Source: Bordetella parapertussis
GTDB lineage: Bacteria > Pseudomonadota > Gammaproteobacteria > Burkholderiales > Casimicrobiaceae
Reading direction: 5' to 3'
NCBI GenBank assembly: GCA_943331295.2
Contig: CALQLA020000015.1
Location: 32,845 to 96,844 of the forward strand
Length of the DNA stretch: 64,000 nt
A program made the translations under genes and the position numbers. Positions 1 through 8,402 of the stretch are shown piece after piece (position 1 is the stretch's first letter; the number at the start of each line of letters is the position of its first letter). The notes below the pieces were generated by a model. The model had not been told where the DNA came from. It worked only from the letters and a program-made list of their open reading frames with translations, and did not search any database.

Positions 1-118
1 CGCGAAGATCCCCGAGGCCGGGATGCGCAACCTGGTGGACACGCTGGTCGATGCGGGCGAGATCAAGTCGGGGCGCGACCTGTCGCGGTACATGGACACG
101 AGCTACCTGCCGAAATGA
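1..118 (+). CDS. C-terminal end of a probable ABC-type substrate-binding protein (partial)
   Basis: Only the last 38 codons are in the window; the first complete codon is at 2 and the stop is TGA at 116-118. The tail (…VDTLVDAGEIKSGRD…YMDTSYLPK) resembles the C-terminus of NMT1/SsuA-like periplasmic binding proteins, which often end in a Tyr-x-Asp-x-Ser-Tyr-Leu-Pro pattern. That would make it the receptor of an ABC importer, but the fragment is too short for a firm family call. The stop overlaps the start of the next gene (ATGA at 115-118), so the two are probably cotranscribed and translationally coupled. Confidence 0.5.
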   Translation, partial: AKIPEAGMRNLVDTLVDAGEIKSGRDLSRYMDTSYLPK

Positions 119-1104
119 GCGCACCGATGTCCCGCCGCCGACTGGGCGGCCTCGAAGTCTCCGCCGTCGGGCTGGGCTGCATGTCGATGACGCCCGTCTA
201 CGCGGCGCCCGACGCCGACGGCGCGATCGCCACGATCCACCGCGCGCCCGATCTCGGCATCGACTTCCTCGACACCTCCGACGCGTACGCGCAAGGGCGG
301 AACGAGGATATGGTGGGCCGCGCGATCGCCGGGCGGCGCAACCGCTACGTCATCGCCACCAAGTTCGGCAACCTCCGCCGCCCCGACGGCACCGCCGCCG
401 TCGACGGCCGGCCGGAGTATGCGCGCGAGGCGTGCGAGGCGAGCTTGAAGCGCCTCGGCATCGACACGATCGACCTCTACTTCGTCCACCGGATCGACCC
501 GACAGTGCCGATCGAGGACACGATGGGCGCGCTCGCCGACCTGGTGCGGCAGGGCAAGGTGCGCCACGTCGGCCTGTCCGAGGCCGGCCCCGCGACGATC
601 CGGCGCGCGCACGCGGCGCATCCGCTCGCCGCGCTGCAGACCGAATACTCGCTGTGGTCGCGCGACGTCGAGGCCGGCACGCTCGACCTCTGCCGCGAAC
701 TCGGCATCGGCTTCGTCGCGTACAGCCCACTCGGCCGCGGCTTCCTGACGGGCGCGATCGATGCCACCACTGCGTTCGGCGACAAGGACGTGCGCTCGCA
801 CATGCCGCGCTTCCTTGGCGAGCAACTGGCGCGCAACCTCGCGCTCGTGGCGCCGCTGCGGAAGTTGGCTGCGGTCGAGCGCTGCTCGCCCGCGCAGCTC
901 GCGCTGGCGTGGGTGCTCTCGCGCGGTGATACCATCGTACCGATCGCGGGCACCAGCCACGTCCGCTGGCTGGAGGACAACGCGGCGGCCGTTTCGCTGG
1001 CGCCGTCGCCGGCCACGCTGGCTGCACTCGACGAGACATTCCGGCCCGGCGTCGCGGCCGGCACCCGCTACCCAGAAGCAATGATGCCCCGGCTCGGGCT
1101 CTGA
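115..1104 (+). CDS. Aldo/keto reductase
   Basis: The 329-residue product is a cytoplasmic NADPH-dependent aldo/keto reductase, a TIM barrel that reduces aldehydes and ketones. Start ATG 115 overlaps the upstream stop by 4 bp. The N-terminal RRRLGGLEVSAVGLGCMSM strand is typical of the YajO/Tas-like branch. The catalytic tetrad is visible: Asp and Tyr in DTSDAY, Lys in IATKFGN, and His in YFVHRIDP. The C-terminal region (VPIAGTSHVRWLEDN) matches the cofactor-phosphate binding loop, and length is normal. The physiological substrate cannot be read from sequence. It sits 26 bp before the indolepyruvate oxidoreductase gene and may be in the same unit. Confidence 0.9.
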   Translation: MSAPMSRRRLGGLEVSAVGLGCMSMTPVYAAPDADGAIATIHRAPDLGIDFLDTSDAYAQGRNEDMVGRAIAGRRNRYVIATKFGNLRRPDGTAAVDGRPEYAREACEASLKRLGIDTIDLYFVHRIDPTVPIEDTMGALADLVRQGKVRHVGLSEAGPATIRRAHAAHPLAALQTEYSLWSRDVEAGTLDLCRELGIGFVAYSPLGRGFLTGAIDATTAFGDKDVRSHMPRFLGEQLARNLALVAPLRKLAAVERCSPAQLALAWVLSRGDTIVPIAGTSHVRWLEDNAAAVSLAPSPATLAALDETFRPGVAAGTRYPEAMMPRLGL

Positions 1105-1130
1105 CGCGCCGCGGCCCACCGCAGGAAGCA

Positions 1131-4100
1131 ATGCCCGATCGCACCGTCACGCTCGACGACAAGTACCTCGTCGCCTCGGGCCGAATCTACCTGACCGGCG
1201 TGCAAGCGCTGGTCCGGCTGCCGATGATGCAGCGGCAGCGCGACGCCGCGGCCGGCCTCAACACCGCCGGCTTCATCACCGGCTACCGCGGCTCGCCGCT
1301 CGGCACCTACGACAACGCGCTGCACGCGGCGCGCGCGCATCTCGAGGCGCACCAGGTCACGTTCCAGCCGGGCGTCAACGAGGACCTCGCGGCGACCGCC
1401 ATCTGGGGCACGCAGCAGGTCCCGCTGTACGACGACGCCACCGTCGACGGCGTGTTCGGCATCTGGTACGGCAAGGGTCCCGGCGTCGATCGCTCCACCG
1501 ACGTGCTGAAGCACGCCAACGCCGCGGGCACGTCCGCGCACGGCGGCGTGCTGCTGCTGGCCGGCGACGACCACGGCTGCCAGTCGTCCACCAGCGCGCA
1601 CCAGAGCGAGCAGGTGCTGATCGCGGCGATGATCCCGGTGTTGAATCCCGCCACCGTCGAGGACTACCTCGACTTCGGGCTGATCGGCATCGCGATGTCG
1701 CGCTATGCCGGCTGCTGGGTGGGCTTCAAGACCATCGCCGAAGCCGTGGAGAGCTCGGCCACCGTCGACGTCAGCCCCGATCGGGTGCGCATCGCGATTC
1801 CCGTCGACCACGTCCTCCCGCCGGACGGCCTCGGCCTGCGCTGGCCCGACCCGCCGCTGGTGCAGGAGCGCCGGCTGCACGGCCCCAAGATGGACGCGGT
1901 GCTCGCGTTCGCGCGGGCCAACGCGCTCGACCGACTGGTGTTGGATCCGCCGGCGGCCCGGCTCGGCATCGCCGCCACCGGCAAGGCCTACCTCGACGTG
2001 CGCCAGGCGTTCGACGATCTCGGGATCGACGACGACCGCGCCCGAGCCCTCGGCATCCGGCTCTACAAGATCGGCCTGTCGTGGCCGCTCGAGCCCGTCG
2101 GCGCGCGCGCGTTCTCGGCCGGGCTGGAAGAGATCCTGGTGGTCGAGGAAAAGCGGGCCATGGTCGAGGACCAGCTGCTGAAGCTCCTCTACGCCCTGCC
2201 CCAGCGCCCGCGCGTGGTCGGCAAGCGCGACGAGGCCGGGCGCGTGCTGCTGCCCTCCGAAGGCGAGCTGTCGCCGGCGGTGGTCGCGTCCGCCATCGCC
2301 GCCCGGCTCGAGGGCCTCCACGGCGCGCTGCCGTGGCTCGCCGCGCCGCTCGCGCGCCTCCAGCGCCTGCAGCGCGTCGCCGACGGCAGCGTCGCCTATC
2401 CGCTGCGCGCGCCGTACTTCTGCTCCGGCTGCCCGCACAACACGTCGACGCGCGTGCCCGAAGGCAGCCGCGCGCTGGCGGGGATCGGCTGCCACTACCT
2501 CGCGATCCACATGCCGCGGCAGACGAAGACCTTCACGCACATGGGCGGCGAAGGCGCGGCGTGGATCGGGCAGGCGCCTTACCTGAAGCAGAAGCACGTG
2601 TTCCAGAACATCGGCGACGGCACCTACTTCCACAGCGGGCTGCTGGCGATCCGCGCGGCCGCGACCGCCGGCGTCAACATCACGTACAAGATCCTGTTCA
2701 ACGACGCCGTGGCGATGACCGGCGGGCAGGCGGTGGACGGCAACCTGACGGTGCCGACGATCACGCACCAGGTGCTGGCCGAAGGGGCACGCCGGGTGGT
2801 CGTCGTCGCCGACGATCCGTCGAAGTACGACCGGGGGTCCGGGCTCGCGCCGGGCGTCACGGTCCGCCATCGCGACGAGCTCGACGCCGTCCAGCGCGAG
2901 TTGCGCGAGGTGCCGGGCATGACGGTCCTCGTCTACGACCAGGTCTGCGCGGCGGAAAAGCGCCGGCGCCGGAAGCGCGGAAAGATGCCGGAGCCGCCCG
3001 AGCGCGTGTTCATCAACGCGGCCGTCTGCGAGGGCTGCGGCGACTGTGGCGAGCAGTCGAACTGCGTGTCGATCAAGCCGCTGGAAACGCCGCTGGGCAG
3101 GAAGCGCACGATCGACCAGTCGGCGTGCAACAAGGACTACAGCTGCCTCAAGGGCTTCTGCCCCAGCTTCGTCACCGTGCGCGGCGCACAGGTGCGGCGC
3201 ACGGCGAGCGCGCCGCCGGGCGACGACCTCCCGCCGCCGCCGGCGGGCGCGGTGCCGTGCAACATCCTCGTCACCGGCATCGGCGGCACCGGGGTCATCA
3301 CGATCGGCGCGCTGCTCGGCATGGCCGCGCACATCGAGGGCAAGGGCTGCAGCGTGCTCGACTTCACCGGCATGGCGCAAAAGAACGGCGCGGTGACGAG
3401 CCACATCCGCATCGCGGCCTCCCCCGCCGACCTGCACGCGGTGCGGGTGAGCGCCGGCGCCGCCGACGTGGTGCTGGGCTGCGACATGACGGTCGCCGCC
3501 AGCCCGGGATCGCTGTCGCGGATGGAACCGGGGCGCACGCGCGCCGTGGTCAACGCCGACGTCGCGCCGACCGCGGGCTTCGTCGGCCAGCCGGACATGG
3601 ACATGAAGACCGGCCCGATGCGCCGCGCGCTGCAGGCTGCCGCCGGCAGCGACGGCGTCGACTTCGTGCCGGCCACGTCGCTCGCCACCGCGCTGATCGG
3701 CGATTCGATCGCCACCAACCTGTTCCTGCTGGGCTACGCGTTCCAGAGGGGCTGGATTCCCGTCGGCAGCGCCGCGATCCTGCAGGCGATCGACATCAAC
3801 GGCACCGCGGTGGCGACCAGCAAGGCAGCCTTCGCCTGGGGCCGGCGCGCGGCGCAGGACCTGCCCGCCGTCGCCGCGCAGGCAGGCACGGCGGCGGACC
3901 CGGCCGCGCCCCCTGCGCCGGCCGGCCTCGACGCACTCGTCGCCGACCGCGCAGCGCGGCTCGTCGCCTACCAGGATGCCGCGTATGCGGCGCGCTACGG
4001 GCAGGCCGTCGCGCGCCTCGCCGACGCCGAGCGGCGCGCCGGCGCCGACGACACGCCGGTCGCCGCGGCGGCCGCGCGGTCGCTCTACCACCTGATGGCG

Positions 4101-4571
4101 ATCAAGGACGAATACGAGGTGGCGCGGCTGTACACGGATGGCGCGTTCCAGGCGAAGCTCGCGGCGCAATTCGACGGCGACGTGACGCTGCAGTTCCACC
4201 TGTCGCCGCCGCTGTTCGCGCGCCGCGATCCGGCCACCGGGGTGCCGCGCAAATACGCGTTCGGCCCGTGGATGCTGCCCGCGTTCCGCGGGCTGGCCGC
4301 GCTGCGCGGGCTGCGCGGCACGATGCTCTACGTGTTCGGCCACACCGCGGAACGGCGCCGCGAGCGCGCGCGGATCGGCGAATTCGAGGCGGTGCTCGCG
4401 CGCCTCGCCGCCGGCCTCGCCGCCGGCAACGCGGCCGTCGCGCTCGAGATCGCGCAGCTGCCGCTCGCGATCCGCGGCTTCGGCCACGTGAAGGAGCGCA
4501 ACGCGGCCGTCGCCGAGGAGGAAATGACGGCGCTGCTCGCGGCGTTCGAGCAGCCGCCCGCCGCACGGTGA
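1131..4571 (+). CDS. Indolepyruvate (2-oxoacid) ferredoxin oxidoreductase, fused alpha-beta-gamma type
   Basis: This 1146-residue cytoplasmic enzyme oxidatively decarboxylates aryl- or branched-chain 2-oxoacids to acyl-CoA and passes electrons to ferredoxin. Domains in order: an N-terminal pyrimidine/TPP-family region (GFITGYRGSPLG), a TPP-binding core (CSGCPHNTSTRVPEG, then NIGDGTYFHSG and the Asn of ILFNDAV), a cysteine-rich ferredoxin-like segment (VCEGCGDCGEQSNC, then SACNKDYSCLKGFCP), and a gamma domain with a nucleotide-like loop (GIGGTGVITIGALLG) followed by FTGMAQKNGAV. The length is typical of the single-chain proteobacterial form, as opposed to the two-subunit IorAB of archaea. In proteobacteria the family serves aromatic amino acid or indoleacetate/phenylacetate catabolism. 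The TPP and Fe-S motifs look intact, so activity is likely. Confidence 0.93.
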   Translation: MPDRTVTLDDKYLVASGRIYLTGVQALVRLPMMQRQRDAAAGLNTAGFITGYRGSPLGTYDNALHAARAHLEAHQVTFQPGVNEDLAATAIWGTQQVPLYDDATVDGVFGIWYGKGPGVDRSTDVLKHANAAGTSAHGGVLLLAGDDHGCQSSTSAHQSEQVLIAAMIPVLNPATVEDYLDFGLIGIAMSRYAGCWVGFKTIAEAVESSATVDVSPDRVRIAIPVDHVLPPDGLGLRWPDPPLVQERRLHGPKMDAVLAFARANALDRLVLDPPAARLGIAATGKAYLDVRQAFDDLGIDDDRARALGIRLYKIGLSWPLEPVGARAFSAGLEEILVVEEKRAMVEDQLLKLLYALPQRPRVVGKRDEAGRVLLPSEGELSPAVVASAIAARLEGLHGALPWLAAPLARLQRLQRVADGSVAYPLRAPYFCSGCPHNTSTRVPEGSRALAGIGCHYLAIHMPRQTKTFTHMGGEGAAWIGQAPYLKQKHVFQNIGDGTYFHSGLLAIRAAATAGVNITYKILFNDAVAMTGGQAVDGNLTVPTITHQVLAEGARRVVVVADDPSKYDRGSGLAPGVTVRHRDELDAVQRELREVPGMTVLVYDQVCAAEKRRRRKRGKMPEPPERVFINAAVCEGCGDCGEQSNCVSIKPLETPLGRKRTIDQSACNKDYSCLKGFCPSFVTVRGAQVRRTASAPPGDDLPPPPAGAVPCNILVTGIGGTGVITIGALLGMAAHIEGKGCSVLDFTGMAQKNGAVTSHIRIAASPADLHAVRVSAGAADVVLGCDMTVAASPGSLSRMEPGRTRAVVNADVAPTAGFVGQPDMDMKTGPMRRALQAAAGSDGVDFVPATSLATALIGDSIATNLFLLGYAFQRGWIPVGSAAILQAIDINGTAVATSKAAFAWGRRAAQDLPAVAAQAGTAADPAAPPAPAGLDALVADRAARLVAYQDAAYAARYGQAVARLADAERRAGADDTPVAAAAARSLYHLMAIKDEYEVARLYTDGAFQAKLAAQFDGDVTLQFHLSPPLFARRDPATGVPRKYAFGPWMLPAFRGLAALRGLRGTMLYVFGHTAERRRERARIGEFEAVLARLAAGLAAGNAAVALEIAQLPLAIRGFGHVKERNAAVAEEEMTALLAAFEQPPAAR

Positions 4572-4639
4572 CCTGCCGGTGCATCCGCTCGACCTCGTCC
4601 ATCAACGCGCAGGCCTCCGCCCACATCAGGTCGGCCGGG

Positions 4640-5101
4640 TTACGCACGGTCCTCGCGGCCGGCGTCGGTGGCGTTGGCGTCGATCCAAGCGAGAAGGCCG
4701 GCGAGATTCATCGCCCCCGACTGCCGGGCGACCTCGCGCCCGTTGCGAAACGCGACGAGCGTCGGAATGCTGCGGATCGCGAACCGCCCGGCGAGCGCCT
4801 GCTGCGCCTCGGTGTCCACCTTCGCGAGGCGGACCCCCGGCGACAGCCGCGCGGCGGCCTGTTCGTAGGCCGGCGCCATGCTCCGGCACGGCCCGCACCA
4901 CGGCGCCCAGAAGTCGACCACCAGCGGCAGGTCGTTCGACGCGACGTGGCGATCGAAATTGGCGGCGGTGAGCTCGAACGGCGCCCCGGTGAACAGCGGT
5001 GCCTTGCAACTGCCGCAGACGGCACCGCCGGACAGCCGCGAGCGCAGCACGCGATTGGTCGCGCTGCAGCGGGCACAGACTACGTGGACGGTGTCGGTCA
5101 T
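4640..5101 (-). CDS. trxC: Thioredoxin 2 (zinc-binding thioredoxin)
   Basis: The 153-residue product is a cytoplasmic disulfide reductase. Start ATG 5101 gives the family N-terminus MTDTVHVVCARC; longer in-frame starts add nothing family-like. Residues 9, 12, 29 and 32 form the CxxC…CxxC zinc ribbon that separates TrxC from TrxA. The active site is W68-C69-G70-P71-C72 within DFWAPWCGPC, and the cis-Pro loop is in IRSIPTLVAF. In E. coli trxC is OxyR-dependent; no such site could be identified here. It converges with the 2-oxoacid oxidoreductase gene, with 68 bp between stops. Confidence 0.93.
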   Translation of the reverse strand: MTDTVHVVCARCSATNRVLRSRLSGGAVCGSCKAPLFTGAPFELTAANFDRHVASNDLPLVVDFWAPWCGPCRSMAPAYEQAAARLSPGVRLAKVDTEAQQALAGRFAIRSIPTLVAFRNGREVARQSGAMNLAGLLAWIDANATDAGREDRA

Positions 5102-5259
5102 CGGCGTTCCCCGGTCGATCGAGGGCGGCAGCGCCGCGCAGGATCGTTCACGTTTCCCGGTTGCCGCCCGCATCAGGAACGTGCGGGCAATGCGCCGCAT
5201 TTCAAGGGTGCGCGAACCGCGCGCCGACTCCACGCCGCGATGCACTCACGGGGGTCCCT

Positions 5260-5892
5260 CTACCGCCCCATCTCCATGCACTGCGCGAGCGCCGCGCGCA
5301 TTCGCGCGTTGGAAGGGCCGGGTGCCTCTTCGACCCAGCCGACGTTGCCTTTGTCGGTCACCGCGAACAGCCAAGACCTGTCGCCCGCGTACGCGCCTTG
5401 CGCGTTGCGCGCATCGACCTTCCCGCACGCGAACAGCCGCTCCGACCCGTCGTCGCACTTGAGGCGCGCATAGCGCGTTGCGGAGAAGCGCGCGGCGTCG
5501 TCCTCCTTGTAGCGCTTCGCAAGCTCCTGCACCGCGGCCCTGCGCGCGCTGAGGACCTGCTGCTCGTCCTCATCGATGAGCGAGCACTTGGGTTCCGGGG
5601 GCGGGGGCGGCGCCGGCTGGCCCTGCGTCTTCACCAGTTCGGCGGGCCGGCCGAAGACCTCGCGATCGCCCGCCGGGTTGCTCCGGGGCACCAGCGGCAG
5701 CGCGGTCTCGCTGCTCGATTTCGGGCAGGGCGTGTCCTGGTAGCTCAGCTTGCCGTCCGCCGCCTTGCACCGAAACACCTCGGCGCCGGCAGGCGCCGCG
5801 AGCGCCGCCACCGCGAGCAGCGCGGCCGCCAGCATGCCCACGCGCCGGGGGGCGCGACGCGAACGAGCGGAAGCGGCGAGTACGCAGTTCAT
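5260..5892 (-). CDS. Secreted DUF4124-domain protein
   Basis: The 210-residue protein has a basic N-terminus followed by a hydrophobic stretch ending in ALAAPAGA, consistent with Sec export. Mature residues VFRCKAADGKLSYQDTPCP match the DUF4124 signature (Y/F-x-C-x-D-G-x-x-x-Y-x-D-x-x-C), common in betaproteobacterial envelope proteins of unknown function. A proline stretch (PAPPPPPEP) then links to a C-terminal region with conserved cysteines (KCSLIDEDE, LKCDDGSERLFACG, ALAQCMEMG). Start ATG 5892 was chosen because it opens directly into the signal peptide. Function unknown. Confidence 0.75.
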   Translation of the reverse strand: MNCVLAASARSRRAPRRVGMLAAALLAVAALAAPAGAEVFRCKAADGKLSYQDTPCPKSSSETALPLVPRSNPAGDREVFGRPAELVKTQGQPAPPPPPEPKCSLIDEDEQQVLSARRAAVQELAKRYKEDDAARFSATRYARLKCDDGSERLFACGKVDARNAQGAYAGDRSWLFAVTDKGNVGWVEEAPGPSNARMRAALAQCMEMGR

Positions 5893-5996
5893 GCAACCGA
5901 TCTTAGTGCCGATAGCGAATCGGCGCCACTTGATGTACCCCACAATCGGCGCGGCGCGCGCGGCGGATCGGGTCGCGCCGACCCCTTGCAATTCTT

Positions 5997-6015
5997 AATG
6001 CGAATCGTTATCATT
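5997..6015. promoter_or_regulatory. Fur box upstream of the cupredoxin-FTR1 operon
   Basis: The 19-mer AATGCGAATCGTTATCATT reads AATGATAACGATTCGCATT on the other strand, a good match to the Fur consensus GATAATGATAATCATTATC. It lies about 25-43 bp before the cupredoxin start at 6040, where bound Fe(II)-Fur would block the promoter. The two downstream genes are of the iron-uptake type, which supports the reading. Expected effect: repression in iron-replete cells. Confidence 0.8.
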
Positions 6016-6039
6016 TGCACTCACCAACCGGATTCCGCC

Positions 6040-6378
6040 ATGAACCTGCGACCCTTCCTGCCCCTTTTCCTCGCCGTTTGCACCCTTGCCGCCACCGGCC
6101 CCGTCGCCGCCGCCGACCCCGAGGTGAAGATCGCGATCCGCGGCCACCGCTTCGTCCCGGACGAAGTCAGCATCCCCGCCGGCACCAAGGTCAAGCTCGT
6201 CATCAGCAACGAAGACGCCACGCCGGAAGAGTTCGAGAGCCACGAGTTGAACCGCGAGAAGGTGGTGCCGGCCAAGGGCACCGCCACGCTGTTCGTCGGG
6301 CCGCTGAAGCCGGGCCGCTACCCGTTCATCGGCGAATTCCACAAGGACACCGCCAAGGGCGTCCTGATCGCGAAATAG
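6040..6378 (+). CDS. Periplasmic cupredoxin-domain protein of an FTR1 iron-uptake operon
   Basis: This 112-residue secreted protein has a signal peptide (hydrophobic LPLFLAVCTLAATG, cleavage near VAAADPE) followed by a single cupredoxin-like domain: IAIRGHRFVPDEVSIPAG, then FESHELNREK and PGRYPFIGEFH. In FTR1 systems such as FtrABCD, such proteins sit in the periplasm and hand copper or iron to the permease. Candidate metal ligands include the His of FESHELN and those of the C-terminal loop GEFH, but the classical blue-copper Cys is absent. A Fur box lies just upstream, and FTR1 begins 7 bp downstream, so the pair is one operon. Confidence 0.82.
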   Translation: MNLRPFLPLFLAVCTLAATGPVAAADPEVKIAIRGHRFVPDEVSIPAGTKVKLVISNEDATPEEFESHELNREKVVPAKGTATLFVGPLKPGRYPFIGEFHKDTAKGVLIAK

Positions 6379-6385
6379 GCCCGCC

Positions 6386-7207
6386 ATGCTCGGCACCGCC
6401 CTCCTCGTCTTCCGCGAAGTCTTCGAAGCGGCGCTCGTCATCAGCATCGTCTTCGCCGCGACCCGCGGCGTCGCCGGGCGCGGGCGCTGGATCGGCGCCG
6501 GCATCGCTGCCGGCGTGCTGGGCGCGCTCGTCGTCGCCGCGTCGGCGGGCGTGATCGCCGAGGCGGCGAGCGGCTTCGGACACGAAGTGTTCAATGCCGG
6601 CGTGCTGCTGGCCGCCATCGTGATGATCGGCTGGCACGCGATCTGGATGGCGAGCCACGGCCGCGAGATGGCGGCCCGGATGAACACGCTGGGCGCCTCG
6701 GTCACCGCCGGCGGGAGGCCGGCAACCGCGCTGCTCGCCGTGGTCGCGCTGGCCGTGCTGCGCGAAGGTTCCGAAGCGGTGCTGTTCCTCTACGCGCAGG
6801 CGGCCGGCGGCGCCGGCGCGCCGGGCCTGGCGGGCGGCGTCGCGCTGGGCATCCTGGCGGGCGCCGGCCTGGGGCTCGCGCTCTACTTCGGGCTGCTTCG
6901 CATCCCGATGCGGCACTTCTTCATCGCCACGAACTGGTTGTTGCTGCTCCTCGCCGCGGGCATGGCGTCGCAGGCGGCGCGCTTCCTCGTCCAGGCCGAC
7001 CTCATCCCGTCGCTCGGATCGCAGTTGTGGGACACGTCGGCGCTGCTGTCGGACGAGTCGATCGTCGGCGCGACGCTGCACACGCTGGTCGGCTACGACG
7101 CGCGTCCGGCGGGCGTGCAGATCCTGTTCTACCTCGTCACCGGCGCGCTCATCGCGGCAGGGATGCGCATCCAGGGGCGGCCGGCGGCGCGGCCGGCCGC
7201 GGGCTGA
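6386..7207 (+). CDS. FTR1 family high-affinity iron permease
   Basis: This 273-residue inner-membrane permease has about seven predicted hydrophobic segments. The two hallmark REXXE iron motifs are present: REVFE in LLVFREVFEAALVIS near the N-terminus and REGSE in AVLREGSEAVLFLY mid-protein. The family (EfeU/FtrC/Ftr1p) imports iron after oxidation by a partner cupredoxin or oxidase, here probably the preceding gene. Both lie behind a Fur box. No EfeO/EfeB or ferredoxin-type partner follows. A GC hairpin at 7201-7217 (GGGCTG/CAGCCC) overlaps the stop and may act between this gene and the convergent one at 7221, but it has no T-tract. Confidence 0.92.
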   Translation: MLGTALLVFREVFEAALVISIVFAATRGVAGRGRWIGAGIAAGVLGALVVAASAGVIAEAASGFGHEVFNAGVLLAAIVMIGWHAIWMASHGREMAARMNTLGASVTAGGRPATALLAVVALAVLREGSEAVLFLYAQAAGGAGAPGLAGGVALGILAGAGLGLALYFGLLRIPMRHFFIATNWLLLLLAAGMASQAARFLVQADLIPSLGSQLWDTSALLSDESIVGATLHTLVGYDARPAGVQILFYLVTGALIAAGMRIQGRPAARPAAG

Positions 7208-7220
7208 GGCCACAGCCCCG

Positions 7221-7661
7221 CTAGCGCAGCGGGTCGTCGGACTCCCAGGGAATATCGTCCTGCCCGCGATGACGCGGATGGAAGTCCTGCAGCGCGAAGA
7301 GCTCGTCCCGCACCGCCTTCGGAAAGCCCTGCCGCTGCGATCGCGTCAGCACCAGCAGCTCGTCGAAGTACTCGTCGGTGGCTGCCGGATCCGGCCAGAC
7401 CAGCGCGAGCGTGTTCGCGATCCGTCCGAACGCCCGCATCAGCGCCTGCGGCTGCAAATCCGGCGGCAGCGTCGCCGCCCACTCGCGCGTGCGCGGCAGC
7501 AACACGTTGGTCGGCTCGCCGCGGCTGCGCTTCTTGCGCTCCAGCGCCTCCAGCCGGGCATCGGATTCCGGATGGCGGCTCGTCGGCTCCGCCGCGACCG
7601 TGCTGGCCGCTCCGGCTTCTTCCTTCGGCGCCTTGGGTCCCAAGGTGCGATAGATCGACAT
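7221..7661 (-). CDS. Conserved hypothetical soluble protein
   Basis: The 146-residue product has no signal peptide or membrane segment. Start ATG 7661 is preceded by GGAGA at suitable spacing. The N-terminal third is charged and low-complexity (PKAPKEEAGAAST, LEALERKKRSRGEP). The rest (LLPRTREWAATLPPDLQP, then RIANTLALVWPD, then YFDELLVLTRSQRQGFP and LFALQDFHPRHR) looks like a folded domain that recurs in betaproteobacteria, though I do not recognise a named function. The spacing of its aromatic and acidic residues argues for a real gene. Confidence 0.65.
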   Translation of the reverse strand: MSIYRTLGPKAPKEEAGAASTVAAEPTSRHPESDARLEALERKKRSRGEPTNVLLPRTREWAATLPPDLQPQALMRAFGRIANTLALVWPDPAATDEYFDELLVLTRSQRQGFPKAVRDELFALQDFHPRHRGQDDIPWESDDPLR

Positions 7662-7847
7662 CGGTGCGTCTCCACTCCCGCGCGCGACGCGGACGACAGG
7701 GCCGCCGGCGATGGTCGTCGGCGCGGTCCACGCGATCAGCCGGCTTCGGCAACAAGACGGCGGATTTCCGCAATTGATTCTACGATTATCCGGCGCCGCA
7801 AGGCTTGATCCAGCGCAACGTCTGCCGCCACAGCGGCGGCTGCGCAT

Positions 7848-8318
7848 TCAGCGCGGCCTCCACTCTCCTGCCTGGCGCTGCGCGGCCGCGATCTCCGCCG
7901 CGGTCATCGCGGCCGCGATCCGGCCACGGCTCTTCTGCGCGCGCTCGCGCATCGTCTGTTCCGCGGCCGTGAACCGCGCGATGGCCAGCGTGTACCACTT
8001 GTAGGCCTGCACGTAGTCCTGCGGGACGTCCTCGCCGGCGTGGTACAGCGCGCCCAGGTCGTACTGCGCGTCGGCGTCGCCCTTTTCCGCCAGCGCGCGC
8101 AGGAGGGGCAGTCCGATCGCCACGTCGCCCCGGTCGAAGGCTGCCGTCAGCGCGATCCAGTCTTCCTTCGGCCCGGCCCACGCAGCGGCGGTCGCCACCG
8201 ACGCGAGCAGGCACAGCGCGAGCGCCCGGCAGCGGCGCGAACGAGCGTGCCCGGGTCGCGCCCCGGTCGCCGCGACCGGGTCGCGCGGCGGAAGTTCAGA
8301 GGCCCGGCGGACGTCCAT
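7848..8318 (-). CDS. Secreted Sel1-repeat (TPR-like) protein
   Basis: The 156-residue protein has an N-terminal export signal (ALALCLLASVATAAAWAG) and then Sel1-like repeats: ALAEKGDADAQYDLGALYHAG and QDYVQAYKWYTLAIAR, the standard G-x-x-x-A-x-x-x-L-x-x-x-Y pattern. The C-terminal AAEIAAAQRQAGEW stretch often closes such proteins. Sel1 proteins are solenoid scaffolds for protein-protein contacts, here probably periplasmic. Start ATG 8318 was taken as the first start ahead of the signal peptide, leaving a fairly long charged leader; a start nearer the hydrophobic core cannot be excluded. Confidence 0.75.
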   Translation of the reverse strand: MDVRRASELPPRDPVAATGARPGHARSRRCRALALCLLASVATAAAWAGPKEDWIALTAAFDRGDVAIGLPLLRALAEKGDADAQYDLGALYHAGEDVPQDYVQAYKWYTLAIARFTAAEQTMRERAQKSRGRIAAAMTAAEIAAAQRQAGEWRPR

Positions 8319-8402
8319 GCGCGATGGTAGCGCGCGGCACCGGCAGTGGCGACCCGGCCCCGCCCGCAGCGGCGGCGCCGGGCGTGACCGCCCGCGCCGG
8401 CA

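Noticed and set aside
1068..4487. Open frame of more than 1,100 codons antisense to the 2-oxoacid ferredoxin oxidoreductase
   Set aside because: It is rich in Arg, Asp, Val and Gly without any domain, which is the usual mirror of a G+C-rich gene with third-position bias; the sense frame carries all the motifs.
7200..7219. GGGCTG/CAGCCC hairpin between FTR1 and the convergent hypothetical gene as an intrinsic terminator
   Set aside because: Only a 6-bp stem and no T-run; could help end transcripts but not strong enough to list.
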